From contig DFXC01000098.1 of NCBI GenBank assembly GCA_002383105.1, forward strand, positions 1-9,087: a stretch of DNA of 9,087 nt, in the 5' to 3' direction. Of the stretch, positions 1 through 6,338 are shown piece after piece. Each line of letters begins with the position of its first letter. Position 1 is the first letter of the stretch. This stretch comes from Hyphomicrobiaceae bacterium UBA4118. Lineage in GTDB: Bacteria > Pseudomonadota > Alphaproteobacteria > Rhizobiales > Methyloligellaceae. Under the pieces are notes generated by a model. That model had not been told where the DNA came from. It ran no database searches and was given only the letters and a program-made list of their open reading frames with translations. Position numbers and translations under genes: made by a program.

Positions 1-2
1 TC

Positions 3-347
3 GTCAAGAAGAACGGCATCATGCTGGTCGATTTCGCCGTGCAGCGTCAGCGCGATGGAATGTCGTCGGAGGCCTCCATCCGCGAAGCCTGCCTGCTCAG
101 GTTCCGACCGATCCTGATGACCACCATGGCTGCCATGCTCGCCGGCGTGCCGCTGATGCTCGGCCACGGCGCGGGCTCGGAGCTCCGCCAGCCGCTCGGC
201 TACGCCATGGTCGGAGGGCTCGCGCTCTCGCAGCTCCTCACCCTCTACACCACACCGATCGTCTATCTCTATCTCGATCGGCTGCAACGGCGGCTCACGG
301 GTAAGACGGAGAAGCGGCGCAAGGGCGCGCTCGCGCCCGCCGAGTAG
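3..347 (+). CDS. RND-family multidrug efflux permease (MdtB/MdtC-like), C-terminal fragment
   Basis: This is the last 114 residues of a proton-driven inner-membrane efflux pump of the AcrB/HAE1 type; the rest lies left of the window and the frame is open to the window edge. The fragment begins [12 protein letters not shown], a conserved transmembrane segment of these pumps. It continues with [20 protein letters not shown] and with the final helix region around [22 protein letters not shown], followed by a short basic cytoplasmic tail ([13 protein letters not shown]). The pairing of [28 protein letters not shown] with VYLYLDRL is typical of the MdtB/MdtC/MuxB branch, which works as a hetero-multimer with a periplasmic adaptor and an outer-membrane channel. 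Partner genes would be expected upstream, outside the window. The substrate cannot be told from this part. The family is clear; the sub-branch is an inference from memory of family motifs. Confidence 0.93.
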   Translation, partial: VKKNGIMLVDFAVQRQRDGMSSEASIREACLLRFRPILMTTMAAMLAGVPLMLGHGAGSELRQPLGYAMVGGLALSQLLTLYTTPIVYLYLDRLQRRLTGKTEKRRKGALAPAE

Positions 348-400
348 CGTGTTGCCAGCCCGGAATTTGAAACCTAAAGCTCTTCCCGAGGGATGGGCGA

Positions 401-1507
401 TTGCGGCGGATGGCGCGGACGATGGTGATGCCCAAAGGCAAGATGAGCGGGGCAGGCGTCCTTCTGGGGGCCTTGGCCTTGGCGGCATGCGTCACCTCCC
501 TTGCCGCCCCATCGCGCGCGCTTGAGCGCTGCGTACAAGCGCCCGCGTCGCCCCTTGTCGTCAACGTCAAGAGCAAGGGTGCCAAGGGCGACGGCCAGAC
601 CGACGATACGGCAGCGATTCAGGCTGCCATCGACGAGGTCGCGGGGAAGGGAGGGACGGTCCTTGTCCCCAACGGCATCTACCTGGTCGATGCCGCGGGC
701 AACAGCCGTCTCGCTCTCAAGAGCGACATGACGCTCAAGCTGTCGAAGGATGCCACGCTCAAGGCGATACCGAACGACTCGGCAAAATATTCCATCCTCA
801 CGATTTCGGCCGCGTCCAACGTCACGGTGACCGGTGGGACGCTCGAAGGCGAGCGGGAGGAGCACAAGGGCAAGTCAGGCGCGTGGGGCTTCGGGATACG
901 CATCGGTGGCGACGCGAGCCACATCACCATCAGCGGGCTGACCGCAAAGAAAATGTGGGGCGATGGCTTTTACATCCAAGGCGCCACCGACGTGAAGCTT
1001 TGCTCCGTCCTTGCCGACAATAACCGCCGTCAGGGATTGTCCGTCATCGATGCCGAGGGCCTCGTGGTGACCCACTCGGTCTTCAGGAATACGCGGGGGA
1101 CGCGCCCGGGCGCCGGCATCGATTTCGAGCCGGACGACCCCGATCAGAAGGTCAGCGACGTGCGCATCGAAAACTCGCAGTTTCTCGACAACGAGGGCCC
1201 CGGGGTCTCGATTGCCGGGAAGAAGGGCGCCGTCGCCAAGGTTGAGCTCAATCACAATGTGTTCAAGGGAAACCTCCCCATCGTCGTCAAGAACGCTCCC
1301 GAGGTTCTGTCCTCGGCGATCTGCAACAACCGGCAGATCACGTCTCAGGTGACGCCCTCGCAAGGCCTCAATGCCTTCGTGGATCCCGTCGATCTCGTCG
1401 TGCATCAAAACGATTGCGGGGAAGGCCGGGATCTTCGCTTTGAAGAGCAGAGCAACAAGCCGAAGAAAAAGTCGTCAAAGCGATCGAGGCGAGGCGCCTT
1501 GCCTTAG
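401..1507 (+). CDS. Exported right-handed parallel beta-helix protein (pectate-lyase-3-like)
   Basis: A 368-residue predicted secreted or lipid-anchored carbohydrate-active protein. A hydrophobic segment (about residues 18-29) ends in LALAAC, which fits a lipobox with Cys30; a signal-peptidase-I cut after Ser-Arg-Ala40 is the alternative. Residues 60-75 (GAKGDGQTDDTAAIQAAI) are the classic opening of the pectate_lyase_3 / GH28-like beta-helix fold. Beta-helix coils follow, including NNRRQGLSVI and GAGIDFEPDDPD, an acidic cluster that may be the active site. The end is strongly basic (KPKKKSSKRSRR). The likely role is cleaving or epimerising an acidic polysaccharide in the envelope or exopolysaccharide; the substrate is unknown. 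I chose the TTG at 401 because a GAGGG sits 8 bases upstream (388-392). In-frame ATGs at 410, 422, 428 and 443 are alternatives, the last with AAAGG before it. It follows the efflux gene by 53 bases, and co-transcription is possible. Confidence 0.83.
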   Translation: MRRMARTMVMPKGKMSGAGVLLGALALAACVTSLAAPSRALERCVQAPASPLVVNVKSKGAKGDGQTDDTAAIQAAIDEVAGKGGTVLVPNGIYLVDAAGNSRLALKSDMTLKLSKDATLKAIPNDSAKYSILTISAASNVTVTGGTLEGEREEHKGKSGAWGFGIRIGGDASHITISGLTAKKMWGDGFYIQGATDVKLCSVLADNNRRQGLSVIDAEGLVVTHSVFRNTRGTRPGAGIDFEPDDPDQKVSDVRIENSQFLDNEGPGVSIAGKKGAVAKVELNHNVFKGNLPIVVKNAPEVLSSAICNNRQITSQVTPSQGLNAFVDPVDLVVHQNDCGEGRDLRFEEQSNKPKKKSSKRSRRGALP

Positions 1508-1614
1508 CTTTTGGCGCCGATGATCGTCACATAGGGAGCGCCCGGAAGCTGAAGGTTGCTGCGCAAGACCGGGGCGAGGCCATCGGCCGCAGCTCGCTTG
1601 CTGCCACACCAGGC
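1504..1614 (-). pseudogene. Possible C-terminal remnant of a lost gene
   Basis: On the minus strand an open frame of 36 codons ends in a TAA whose bases overlap the TAG of the beta-helix gene. Its last residues read GLAPVLRSNLQLPGAPYVTI followed by IGAKS. This looks like a natural globular protein end (beta-strand, then a charged tail) and not like a random shadow frame. Upstream the frame is closed by a stop at 1615-1617 and there is no start codon or RBS. I have a weak impression of an enzyme C-terminus, possibly a methyltransferase, but cannot name a family. It could also be chance in GC-rich DNA. Confidence 0.3.
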
Positions 1615-1854
1615 TCAGGGCAGCCAAATCGCCGCAGGATCGAGCTAATAGCCGCAAGGCGACCGCAATCGCCCAATCGAAGGGAGTCTAAAGCGCGCGA
1701 GCGCTTTAGACGCCGCCCGCACGGCCTGTGCACGACACTCAAGGACCAGGTCAACGCCGACCTTCTGGCGTTTATCAAGGCTGAGGCCAGGCAAGCCGGC
1801 GCCCGCCGCGTGGCATGAGATAGCGCGCCGGAGCACCAAGGGACCTTGCCGGCT
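1508..1854. other. Intergenic region without an intact gene
   Basis: About 350 bases lie between the convergent beta-helix and 3-hydroxybutyrate dehydrogenase genes. The left end carries the minus-strand tail described separately, and the middle carries a perfect palindrome at 1687-1710. A plus-strand frame ending at 1818 (last residues LKDQVNADLLAFIKAEARQA and a short basic end) is open without a start codon or RBS and was not recognised. No terminator with a T-tract was seen for either flanking gene. Confidence 0.6.
1687..1710. repeat. Perfect palindrome, 10-base arms, GCGA loop
   Basis: The arms TCTAAAGCGC (1687-1696) and GCGCTTTAGA (1701-1710) are exact reverse complements around the loop GCGA (1697-1700), a GNRA-type tetraloop. 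The hairpin would be stable as RNA on either strand. No T-run follows on either side, so it is not a standard intrinsic terminator, although its place between convergent genes would allow it to stop or stabilise transcripts from both. A copy of a dispersed intergenic palindromic repeat is at least as likely. Confidence 0.7.
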
Positions 1855-2631
1855 CTAGCTCATATGCCAGCCATGGCTGACGCAGATGGACTGGCCGGTC
1901 AGAGCATTGGTCTTGAAGGCGGCAAGGAATAGGGCGACCTCGGCCACGTCCTCGACCGTGGTGAATTCCTTGTCCACGGTCTCGGCCAGCAGGACCTCCT
2001 TGACCACGCGGTCCTCGCTGATGCCGAGCTCCTTGGCCTGCTCGGGGATCTGCTTCTCGACCAGCGGCGTCAGCACGAAGCCTGGACAGATGACATTGGC
2101 GCGGACATTGTGCTTCGCCCCTTCTTTGGCCATCACCCGCGCGAGCCCGAGAAGGCCGTGCTTCGCCGTCACATAGGCCGCCTTTAGGGGCGAGGCCTCG
2201 TGGCTGTGCACCGATCCCATATAGATGAGGGCGCCGCCGTTCCGCTTGTACATGTGCTTGACGCAGGCCTTGGTGGTCAGGAACGCGCCGTCGAGATGGA
2301 TGGCGAGCATCTTCTTCCAATCGGCGAAAGGAAAATCTTCGATGGGATGCACGATCTGGATGCCGGCATTGGACACGAGGATGTCGACTTGGCCGAAGAC
2401 CTTGACCGTCTGCGCGACGCCGGCATTGACCGCGTCTTCCTTGGAGACGTCCATGCCGATGCCGATAGCCGATTTCGGACCGGCCAGCTCCTTCGCCGCT
2501 TTGACCGCACCATCCATGTTCAAGTCGGCGATGGCTACGCGCCCACCCGCCTCGAGATAGCGCTTGGCGATGCCATGGCCGATGCCGCTGGCGGCTCCGG
2601 TGATGAGGGCAACCTTGCCGTCGAGCTTCAT
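1855..2631 (-). CDS. bdhA: 3-hydroxybutyrate dehydrogenase (short-chain dehydrogenase)
   Basis: A 258-residue cytoplasmic NAD-dependent enzyme that interconverts D-3-hydroxybutyrate and acetoacetate, in polyhydroxybutyrate and ketone-body metabolism. It has the classical SDR pattern: TGAASGIG at residues 11-18 for the cofactor, a D-L pair near residue 36 favouring NAD, NAG at 88-90, Ser140 in the GSVHS segment, and the YxxxK pair Tyr153/Lys157. PGFVLTPLV follows as the usual loop after the active site. The SDR active-site Asn position is His112 (LAIHLDGAF). The C-terminus ends in SHGWHMS. The start is the ATG at 2631: AAGGAG ends 8 bases before it, whereas an upstream in-frame GTG at 2640 overlaps that RBS. 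The gene follows acetoacetate decarboxylase by 12 bases and is the last of the operon. Substrate assignment rests on family resemblance and on the neighbour that uses acetoacetate. Confidence 0.9.
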   Translation of the reverse strand: MKLDGKVALITGAASGIGHGIAKRYLEAGGRVAIADLNMDGAVKAAKELAGPKSAIGIGMDVSKEDAVNAGVAQTVKVFGQVDILVSNAGIQIVHPIEDFPFADWKKMLAIHLDGAFLTTKACVKHMYKRNGGALIYMGSVHSHEASPLKAAYVTAKHGLLGLARVMAKEGAKHNVRANVICPGFVLTPLVEKQIPEQAKELGISEDRVVKEVLLAETVDKEFTTVEDVAEVALFLAAFKTNALTGQSICVSHGWHMS

Positions 2632-2639
2632 GGGGGACA

Positions 2640-2645
2640 CTCCTT
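2640..2645 (-). promoter_or_regulatory. Shine-Dalgarno that fixes the bdhA start
   Basis: AAGGAG on the minus strand overlaps the TAA stop of acetoacetate decarboxylase (TAAGGAG) and lies 8 bases before the ATG at 2631. It rules out the GTG at 2640, which begins inside this site. Confidence 0.85.
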
Positions 2646-3384
2646 ACGGCTTGAGATAATCGTAGACCACCGTGCCGAGCCCGAGCGTGAGGTCGGCAAC
2701 GATATGCGTCGCCGAGACGATCTCACGCACCGGGAGCACGGCGACGGGTGCCAGCGCATGCGGGCTCAGGTTGAGCGTCGCCGGCCCCGACCAGGCGCCT
2801 TTCATGACGATGTCCTCGAGCCGGTAGTCGACAAGCTCCAAGATGCGCGGGGTTCCATCCACATGCGGGATGATCTTCAGAAGATAATTCGGCTTGATGA
2901 GATTCGCATGGACCGCGCCGAGATCGAGCGCATTGTGCTTGAAGCCCATGGTCCCGGTGGCGACGCGCACGGAGCCATAGTCGAGCGTCCCGATCAGCGT
3001 ATCCTTGTCGACGCTCAAGCAGGGCTGGGCGTATTTCTTGGGGAAGCCCCACAGCTCGCGGCCGCCATAGATGGGCGGGCCGTCATTCAGATACATGGAG
3101 TGGCTGTAGCTGCCCTCCTGGCCCTTGAATTTCACCGGGATGACCTGGCCGGACTCCGTGTAGTTGCCGAAGCCGGTCGAGTCCGGCATGCGGATGAACT
3201 CGTATTTGACGAGCGGCTCGTCGAAGGTGAGGGGTTCCGGTACCACCCGCTCAAGCGCTGCGGGATCGGTCCGATAGGTGATGATGAGATATTCGCGATC
3301 GACGAAGCGATAGGGCCCCGGCGGGAAAGCCGGGCTCGTGAGCGGCATGGCGAAGGCGCGCGCTTTGACTTCGTCGATTTTCAT
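2644..3384 (-). CDS. adc: Acetoacetate decarboxylase
   Basis: A 246-residue enzyme that decarboxylates acetoacetate to acetone and CO2 through a Schiff base on lysine. It resembles the clostridial enzyme closely and throughout: [13 protein letters not shown] near the N-terminus, [24 protein letters not shown] with Glu77, [10 protein letters not shown] with the adjacent Lys116-Lys117 pair (Lys116 as Schiff-base residue), [20 protein letters not shown], and [12 protein letters not shown] near the end. Length is normal for the family. The ATG at 3384 overlaps the TGA of the upstream patatin gene (ATGA), and AAAGGA at 3394-3399 lies 9 bases before it. The frame stays open further upstream inside the patatin gene, but that extension is not coding. 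Translational coupling with the patatin gene is likely. The next gene, 3-hydroxybutyrate dehydrogenase, would supply its substrate. Confidence 0.95.
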   Translation of the reverse strand: MKIDEVKARAFAMPLTSPAFPPGPYRFVDREYLIITYRTDPAALERVVPEPLTFDEPLVKYEFIRMPDSTGFGNYTESGQVIPVKFKGQEGSYSHSMYLNDGPPIYGGRELWGFPKKYAQPCLSVDKDTLIGTLDYGSVRVATGTMGFKHNALDLGAVHANLIKPNYLLKIIPHVDGTPRILELVDYRLEDIVMKGAWSGPATLNLSPHALAPVAVLPVREIVSATHIVADLTLGLGTVVYDYLKP

Positions 3385-4520
3385 AGGGCTCGTTCCTTTG
3401 GGTCGGTGTCGAGGTCGCGCGTCAGGTCGAGCACCTTCACGCCTTCCTCGGGCCGTTTGCGGTTCTTCCAGGCGGGATGGTTGAATGTGCGCTCGACATC
3501 GGCCCGTCCGGCTTGCCAGTGCTCCTCCATCGAGTAGCGCGAGAACTCGTAATCGTTCGACTGGGTCCAATAGGCCGCGCGCCGGTGAATGAGCAACACG
3601 ATGGTGACCGCCGCGTCGCAGCTCACGTCATCGAGGATTTGCCAGTCGGGATTGTCGTCGAACTCCGCCGGCACCTTCTCGCGCAAGTGGCGAATGGCCC
3701 GGCGGATGGTCTGCATCTCGCGGAAGATGTCCGTGTTGAGCCGGGTGCGGCTCGAAAAGCGGATCTCCTTCTCCCTCTGCCCGATATCGAACAGGGTCTC
3801 CGGCATGCAGCCTTTGGCGCTGAACAGATCGATCTGGAAGATGCACATGTCTTTGCGCGGACCCCCACGCTCGAGGACATATTCGAGGGGTGTGTTGGAG
3901 ACGAGCCCACCGTCCCAATAGGGCTCGCCTTCGATCTCGATGGGGGGAAAGCCAGGGGGCAGCGCGCCGCTCGCCATGACGTGCTCAGGACCGATGGTTT
4001 GTTTGGCCGTGTCGAAATATTTCATGTTGCCGGTAAGCACCTGCACCGCTCCGATGCTTATCCGCACCGCGCCGGAGTTCAAAAGGTCGAAATCGACGAG
4101 CTCGAGCAGCGTGGACTTGAGGGGCTCGGTATCGTAGACGCTGATCGCTTGCGGCGTTCCCTGCGGCATGAACACGGCGGGAGGGATGCGCGGCTCAAAA
4201 AAGCCGGGCACGCCCCCGACCGCCGCAAGTGTGGCGCTCGTCTCATTGAAAATCCGGCGCGAGTTGTCGTCCCTGGCAAGCGGCGAGGCGAGCAGACGGC
4301 TGGAGACGCGCTCCCAGAATGTGCGCAATCTTGCTGCGCGCCTTTCGGGTGGATTGCCGGCGATGATCGCCGCGTTGACGGCGCCGATGGAAATCCCCGC
4401 CACCCAACGCGGCATATGTCCGGCCTCGCACAGAGCCTCGTAGGCACCGGCCTGATAGGCCCCGAGCGCCCCGCCGCCTTGCAGGACGAGCACTGTCTTT
4501 TCTTCGGCAGGCGTTACCAT
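3381..4520 (-). CDS. Patatin-like phospholipase with DUF3734 C-terminal domain
   Basis: A 379-residue predicted serine hydrolase of the patatin family. The N-terminal domain shows the oxyanion loop [11 protein letters not shown] (residues 15-25), the nucleophile elbow GISIG with Ser44, and the catalytic Asp202 in the DGG motif ([11 protein letters not shown]). The last third or so ([11 protein letters not shown] to the charged end) matches DUF3734, which accompanies this bacterial subgroup. It should hydrolyse acyl esters; given its operon with enzymes for 3-hydroxybutyrate and acetoacetate, a storage polyester or a 3-hydroxyacyl ester is an attractive but unproven substrate. No signal peptide is seen from the chosen start, so it is probably cytoplasmic. 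I chose the ATG at 4520 ([12 protein letters not shown]), as homologs begin just before the [11 protein letters not shown] strand; its RBS (GAGG, 3 bases away) is poor. An in-frame GTG at 4622 would add 34 residues but lies inside a palindrome. First gene of the operon. Confidence 0.92.
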   Translation of the reverse strand: MVTPAEEKTVLVLQGGGALGAYQAGAYEALCEAGHMPRWVAGISIGAVNAAIIAGNPPERRAARLRTFWERVSSRLLASPLARDDNSRRIFNETSATLAAVGGVPGFFEPRIPPAVFMPQGTPQAISVYDTEPLKSTLLELVDFDLLNSGAVRISIGAVQVLTGNMKYFDTAKQTIGPEHVMASGALPPGFPPIEIEGEPYWDGGLVSNTPLEYVLERGGPRKDMCIFQIDLFSAKGCMPETLFDIGQREKEIRFSSRTRLNTDIFREMQTIRRAIRHLREKVPAEFDDNPDWQILDDVSCDAAVTIVLLIHRRAAYWTQSNDYEFSRYSMEEHWQAGRADVERTFNHPAWKNRKRPEEGVKVLDLTRDLDTDPKERAL

Positions 4521-4592
4521 CTGCCTCGTCCCGCACGGCCGGCGCGCAACAGCCGCGAGGGCCAACGCGCTTGATGCTGAAATATGCCAAGC

Positions 4593-4622
4593 GTGGCGGC
4601 TATCATAGAAGATCGCCGCCAC
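4593..4622. promoter_or_regulatory. Palindrome upstream of the patatin-adc-bdhA operon, candidate operator or leader hairpin
   Basis: The arms GTGGCGGC (4593-4600) and GCCGCCAC (4615-4622) are perfect reverse complements. Inside them, after one mismatch, ATC (4602-4604) pairs with GAT (4611-4613) around a 6-base loop (ATAGAA). The site is 73 bases upstream of the patatin ATG and about 130 bases beyond the stop of the small secreted-protein gene. It could be a repressor-binding site, an mRNA leader hairpin, or a terminator for the upstream gene, although no T-run follows on the minus strand. Confidence 0.5.
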
Positions 4623-4751
4623 TCTGCGATTCGGTGCTCAACCGCACCGGCTCAATCCCTGTGACCTACGCCCTAGGCAAGAACGGTTCAAGGCTGCAAC
4701 GGGCAGCACGGGAAAGAGATCGGTTACCAATCGATCAGGGTTTGGCCGCTT

Positions 4752-4982
4752 CTACTCACAGCTGTTTACGTCGGAGTTAGAGGTGTAGTCGCAGGGCTGC
4801 CAGTAGGGGTCGTTGACCGGGTGCTGATCGGGCAACATTTCCCCACTCTTCCAATCAAAGCGGCGCGCCTCGGTCGAGGCAGCGTGGCGATAGTGAAGCG
4901 CCGTAGGCTCTTTGCCTAAGTCTGCCAGGGCGGGCGCTGCAGAGGCGGTGACCAAAGCAAACGCGAGAAGAAGCTTGTTCAT
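4752..4982 (-). CDS. Small secreted protein with a Cys pair, function unknown
   Basis: A 76-residue protein with a clear signal peptide: [20 protein letters not shown], with cleavage expected after ALA at residue 20. The mature part of about 56 residues is hydrophilic and rich in aromatic residues. It has only two cysteines, both near the end ([16 protein letters not shown]), which could form a disulfide in the periplasm. No family was recognised. The ATG at 4982 is preceded by GGAG at a 7-base spacing; the frame extends upstream to 5192 but that extension has no RBS and reads as low-quality sequence. It is divergent from the secreted metalloprotease gene, with 291 bases between the starts. 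The signal peptide makes it very likely a real gene. Confidence 0.75.
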
Positions 4983-5273
4983 GGTGGATCTCCGTGACTT
5001 GGTTTGGGACAGATAAGTCCAAGCCGGCGGGCAAGAGGGCCGGTTCGAACTCGTCACGGGGGAGATAGGAAGCGGGGTCTGGCGCGACTTGCCCGCTCTT
5101 GCTGCGTCTAATCCAAGCTTGCCTTGATCGAGGCTCGATTGAGGCGCTCGCCGTGCTCGGCGATGACCTGAAGGCCAAAGCGCCGCGCCCATTACTTCAT
5201 TTTAATTTGCGTCTACTGCCCGAACAAATAAGCTCCCCAGGAGACTAGGCATCGAGCCCGAGGAGAATCGCCA
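4983..5273. promoter_or_regulatory. Divergent intergenic region, probable promoters for both secreted-protein genes
   Basis: It lies between the small secreted-protein gene (leftward) and the metalloprotease gene (rightward). The segment 5190-5235 is clearly richer in A and T than its surroundings (for example ATTACTTCATTTTAATTTGC), as expected of a promoter. I could not place a convincing -35/-10 pair with standard spacing, so no individual promoter is called. No operator-like symmetry was noticed. Confidence 0.4.
5260..5265 (+). promoter_or_regulatory. Shine-Dalgarno that supports a TTG start
   Basis: GAGGAG lies 8 bases before the TTG at 5274. The coding frame begins with a typical signal peptide directly after this TTG, and there is no in-frame ATG in a suitable place. 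Confidence 0.75.
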
Positions 5274-6114
5274 TTGTCTCAGCTCCGGATCGCATCTGTT
5301 CTATCGACGCTTGCCATTCTTGCGGCGCCGCCATACGCCGCAGCCCATGACGTGAAGAACCCGCTCGCCGTGGACCCAAGTGCAAAAGTTGAACTGCAGG
5401 TCGACGCGTTACGCAAGAAGATCGCTGCCGCCGAGGCGGCCGGCGTCTCCCCTGAAACGCTTCAGTCGGCGCGCTTTGTGTATTGGGCAGGCATCTCCTG
5501 GAAAAACCCGGTCATCACCGTTTGCTTCTGGAACGGGTCGACCGAGCTTCAGAACTTCGTGATGAAAACCACCAAGGTCTGGAGCGACAATTCCGGGGGT
5601 TACGTTCTCGTACCAGACCGACGGCCAGAACAACATCTGTCAGAATGCACAGAGCGCCGACATCAGAGTCTCGCTCAATGACGAGGACCAGCGCGATCTC
5701 TACGTCAATCAAGAAGAGTCGAGAAAGGGCGATTGGTCCTATCTCGGAGACATCCCGCTTCCGGACTATCTGGTGACGCTAAATCTTCCGGACGTTGTAA
5801 GGGACATGACAATCGATCCAACCTGGACGCATCACGCCATTCGCCATGAATTCGGCCACGCCTTGGGATTGATGCATGAGCATCAACGCTCCCTGTGCGA
5901 TGGGTGGTTCAACGTCGAAGCCATCGCCGAAAATCAGGGTTGGACCGTGGACTTCGCGAAGTCTCAGGTCGGAAGTTTCCCTGACTCGGACTTGGCGGGG
6001 GCCCAACCTTTAGTGCCGACTCGGCTTGTTTTCCCTAGTCCCTCCTGCGACGCCGGGGAACCCAAATGCACGCCATGTTTTCAGCTAGAGTCCCTTAGGC
6101 CCGTGGAGACATAG
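5274..6114 (+). pseudogene. Secreted metzincin-type zinc metalloprotease, split by a frameshift
   Basis: Two adjacent frames together read as one exported protease of about 279 residues. The first frame (5274-5681) starts at TTG, has a signal peptide ending near PPYAAA, then FVYWAGISWKNPVITVCFWN and WSDNSG. At the GGGGG run (5595-5599) the matching protein moves forward one base, continuing VTFSYQTDGQNN, a segment with WSYLG, then the zinc site HEFGHALGLMHEHQ (joined residues 191-204: three His ligands, catalytic Glu192, helix-breaking Gly198), to a stop at 6112-6114. The order W..N..V.F, then WSYLG, then HExxHxxGxxHEH is as in astacin/matrixin-like bacterial ZnMc domains. The Met-turn (S-x-M-H-Y type) is not visible after the zinc site, so the C-terminal end may be damaged as well. 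Without the shift only a 135-residue product lacking the active site would be made. A sequencing error is the main alternative. Confidence 0.75.
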
Positions 6115-6118
6115 CATA

Positions 6119-6258
6119 GTGTCGTCCTTTCCCGCCATTCGTCTCGCCGCGACCGTCCTTGCGGCGATGCTGTCAGCGCTAAGTCGAGGCAGGACCTGAT
6201 CGAGGCGGTGGAGAAGACGCTGGGCTGCCCGATGTTGTCAGAGCACGCCTTGCCGTGA
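6119..6258 (+). pseudogene. Remnant of a small exported protein, probably frameshifted
   Basis: From the GTG at 6119 a frame reads like a signal peptide (MSSFPAIRLAATVLAAMLSA) and stops soon after. In the next frame the text goes on plausibly, AKSRQDLIEAVEKTLGCPML followed by SEHALP, to a stop at 6256-6258. The two together resemble a short secreted protein broken by an indel near 6178. No family was recognised and the RBS is weak (GGAG about 12 bases upstream). It could be chance; there is no other gene between the protease and the phosphate genes. Confidence 0.3.
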
Positions 6259-6338
6259 GCGCTCGCGCCTTGACCTGGCGCCGATTCTGCATTCATTGCA
6301 TCGGCTTGGGGCCGATTAAGGCCAAGGGGTGAGGCGCG

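Noticed and set aside
1738..1818. Plus-strand frame ending LKDQVNADLLAFIKAEARQA as a gene remnant
   Set aside because: No start, RBS or recognisable family; the upstream part runs through the palindrome and is Arg-rich shadow-like sequence.
2200..3537. Long plus-strand open frame (445 codons) antisense to bdhA and adc
   Set aside because: It is antisense to two genes with clear catalytic motifs; long shadow frames are common in GC-rich DNA.
4718..4736. GATCG/CGATC stem followed by a pyrimidine stretch on the minus strand, as a terminator for the small secreted-protein gene
   Set aside because: The stem is only 5 base pairs with a 9-base loop, and the T-run is interrupted; too weak to call.
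4571..4780. Plus-strand open frame of 69 codons between the patatin and small secreted-protein genes
   Set aside because: It has no recognisable RBS or protein-like composition, is antisense to the 5' leader of the patatin gene, and overlaps the supported small gene.
6168..6240. CTGTCA and TTGTCA half-sites as a PHO box for the DUF47-pit operon
   Set aside because: Neither has a second half-site at the required 11-base period, so phosphate control by PhoB is not supported.
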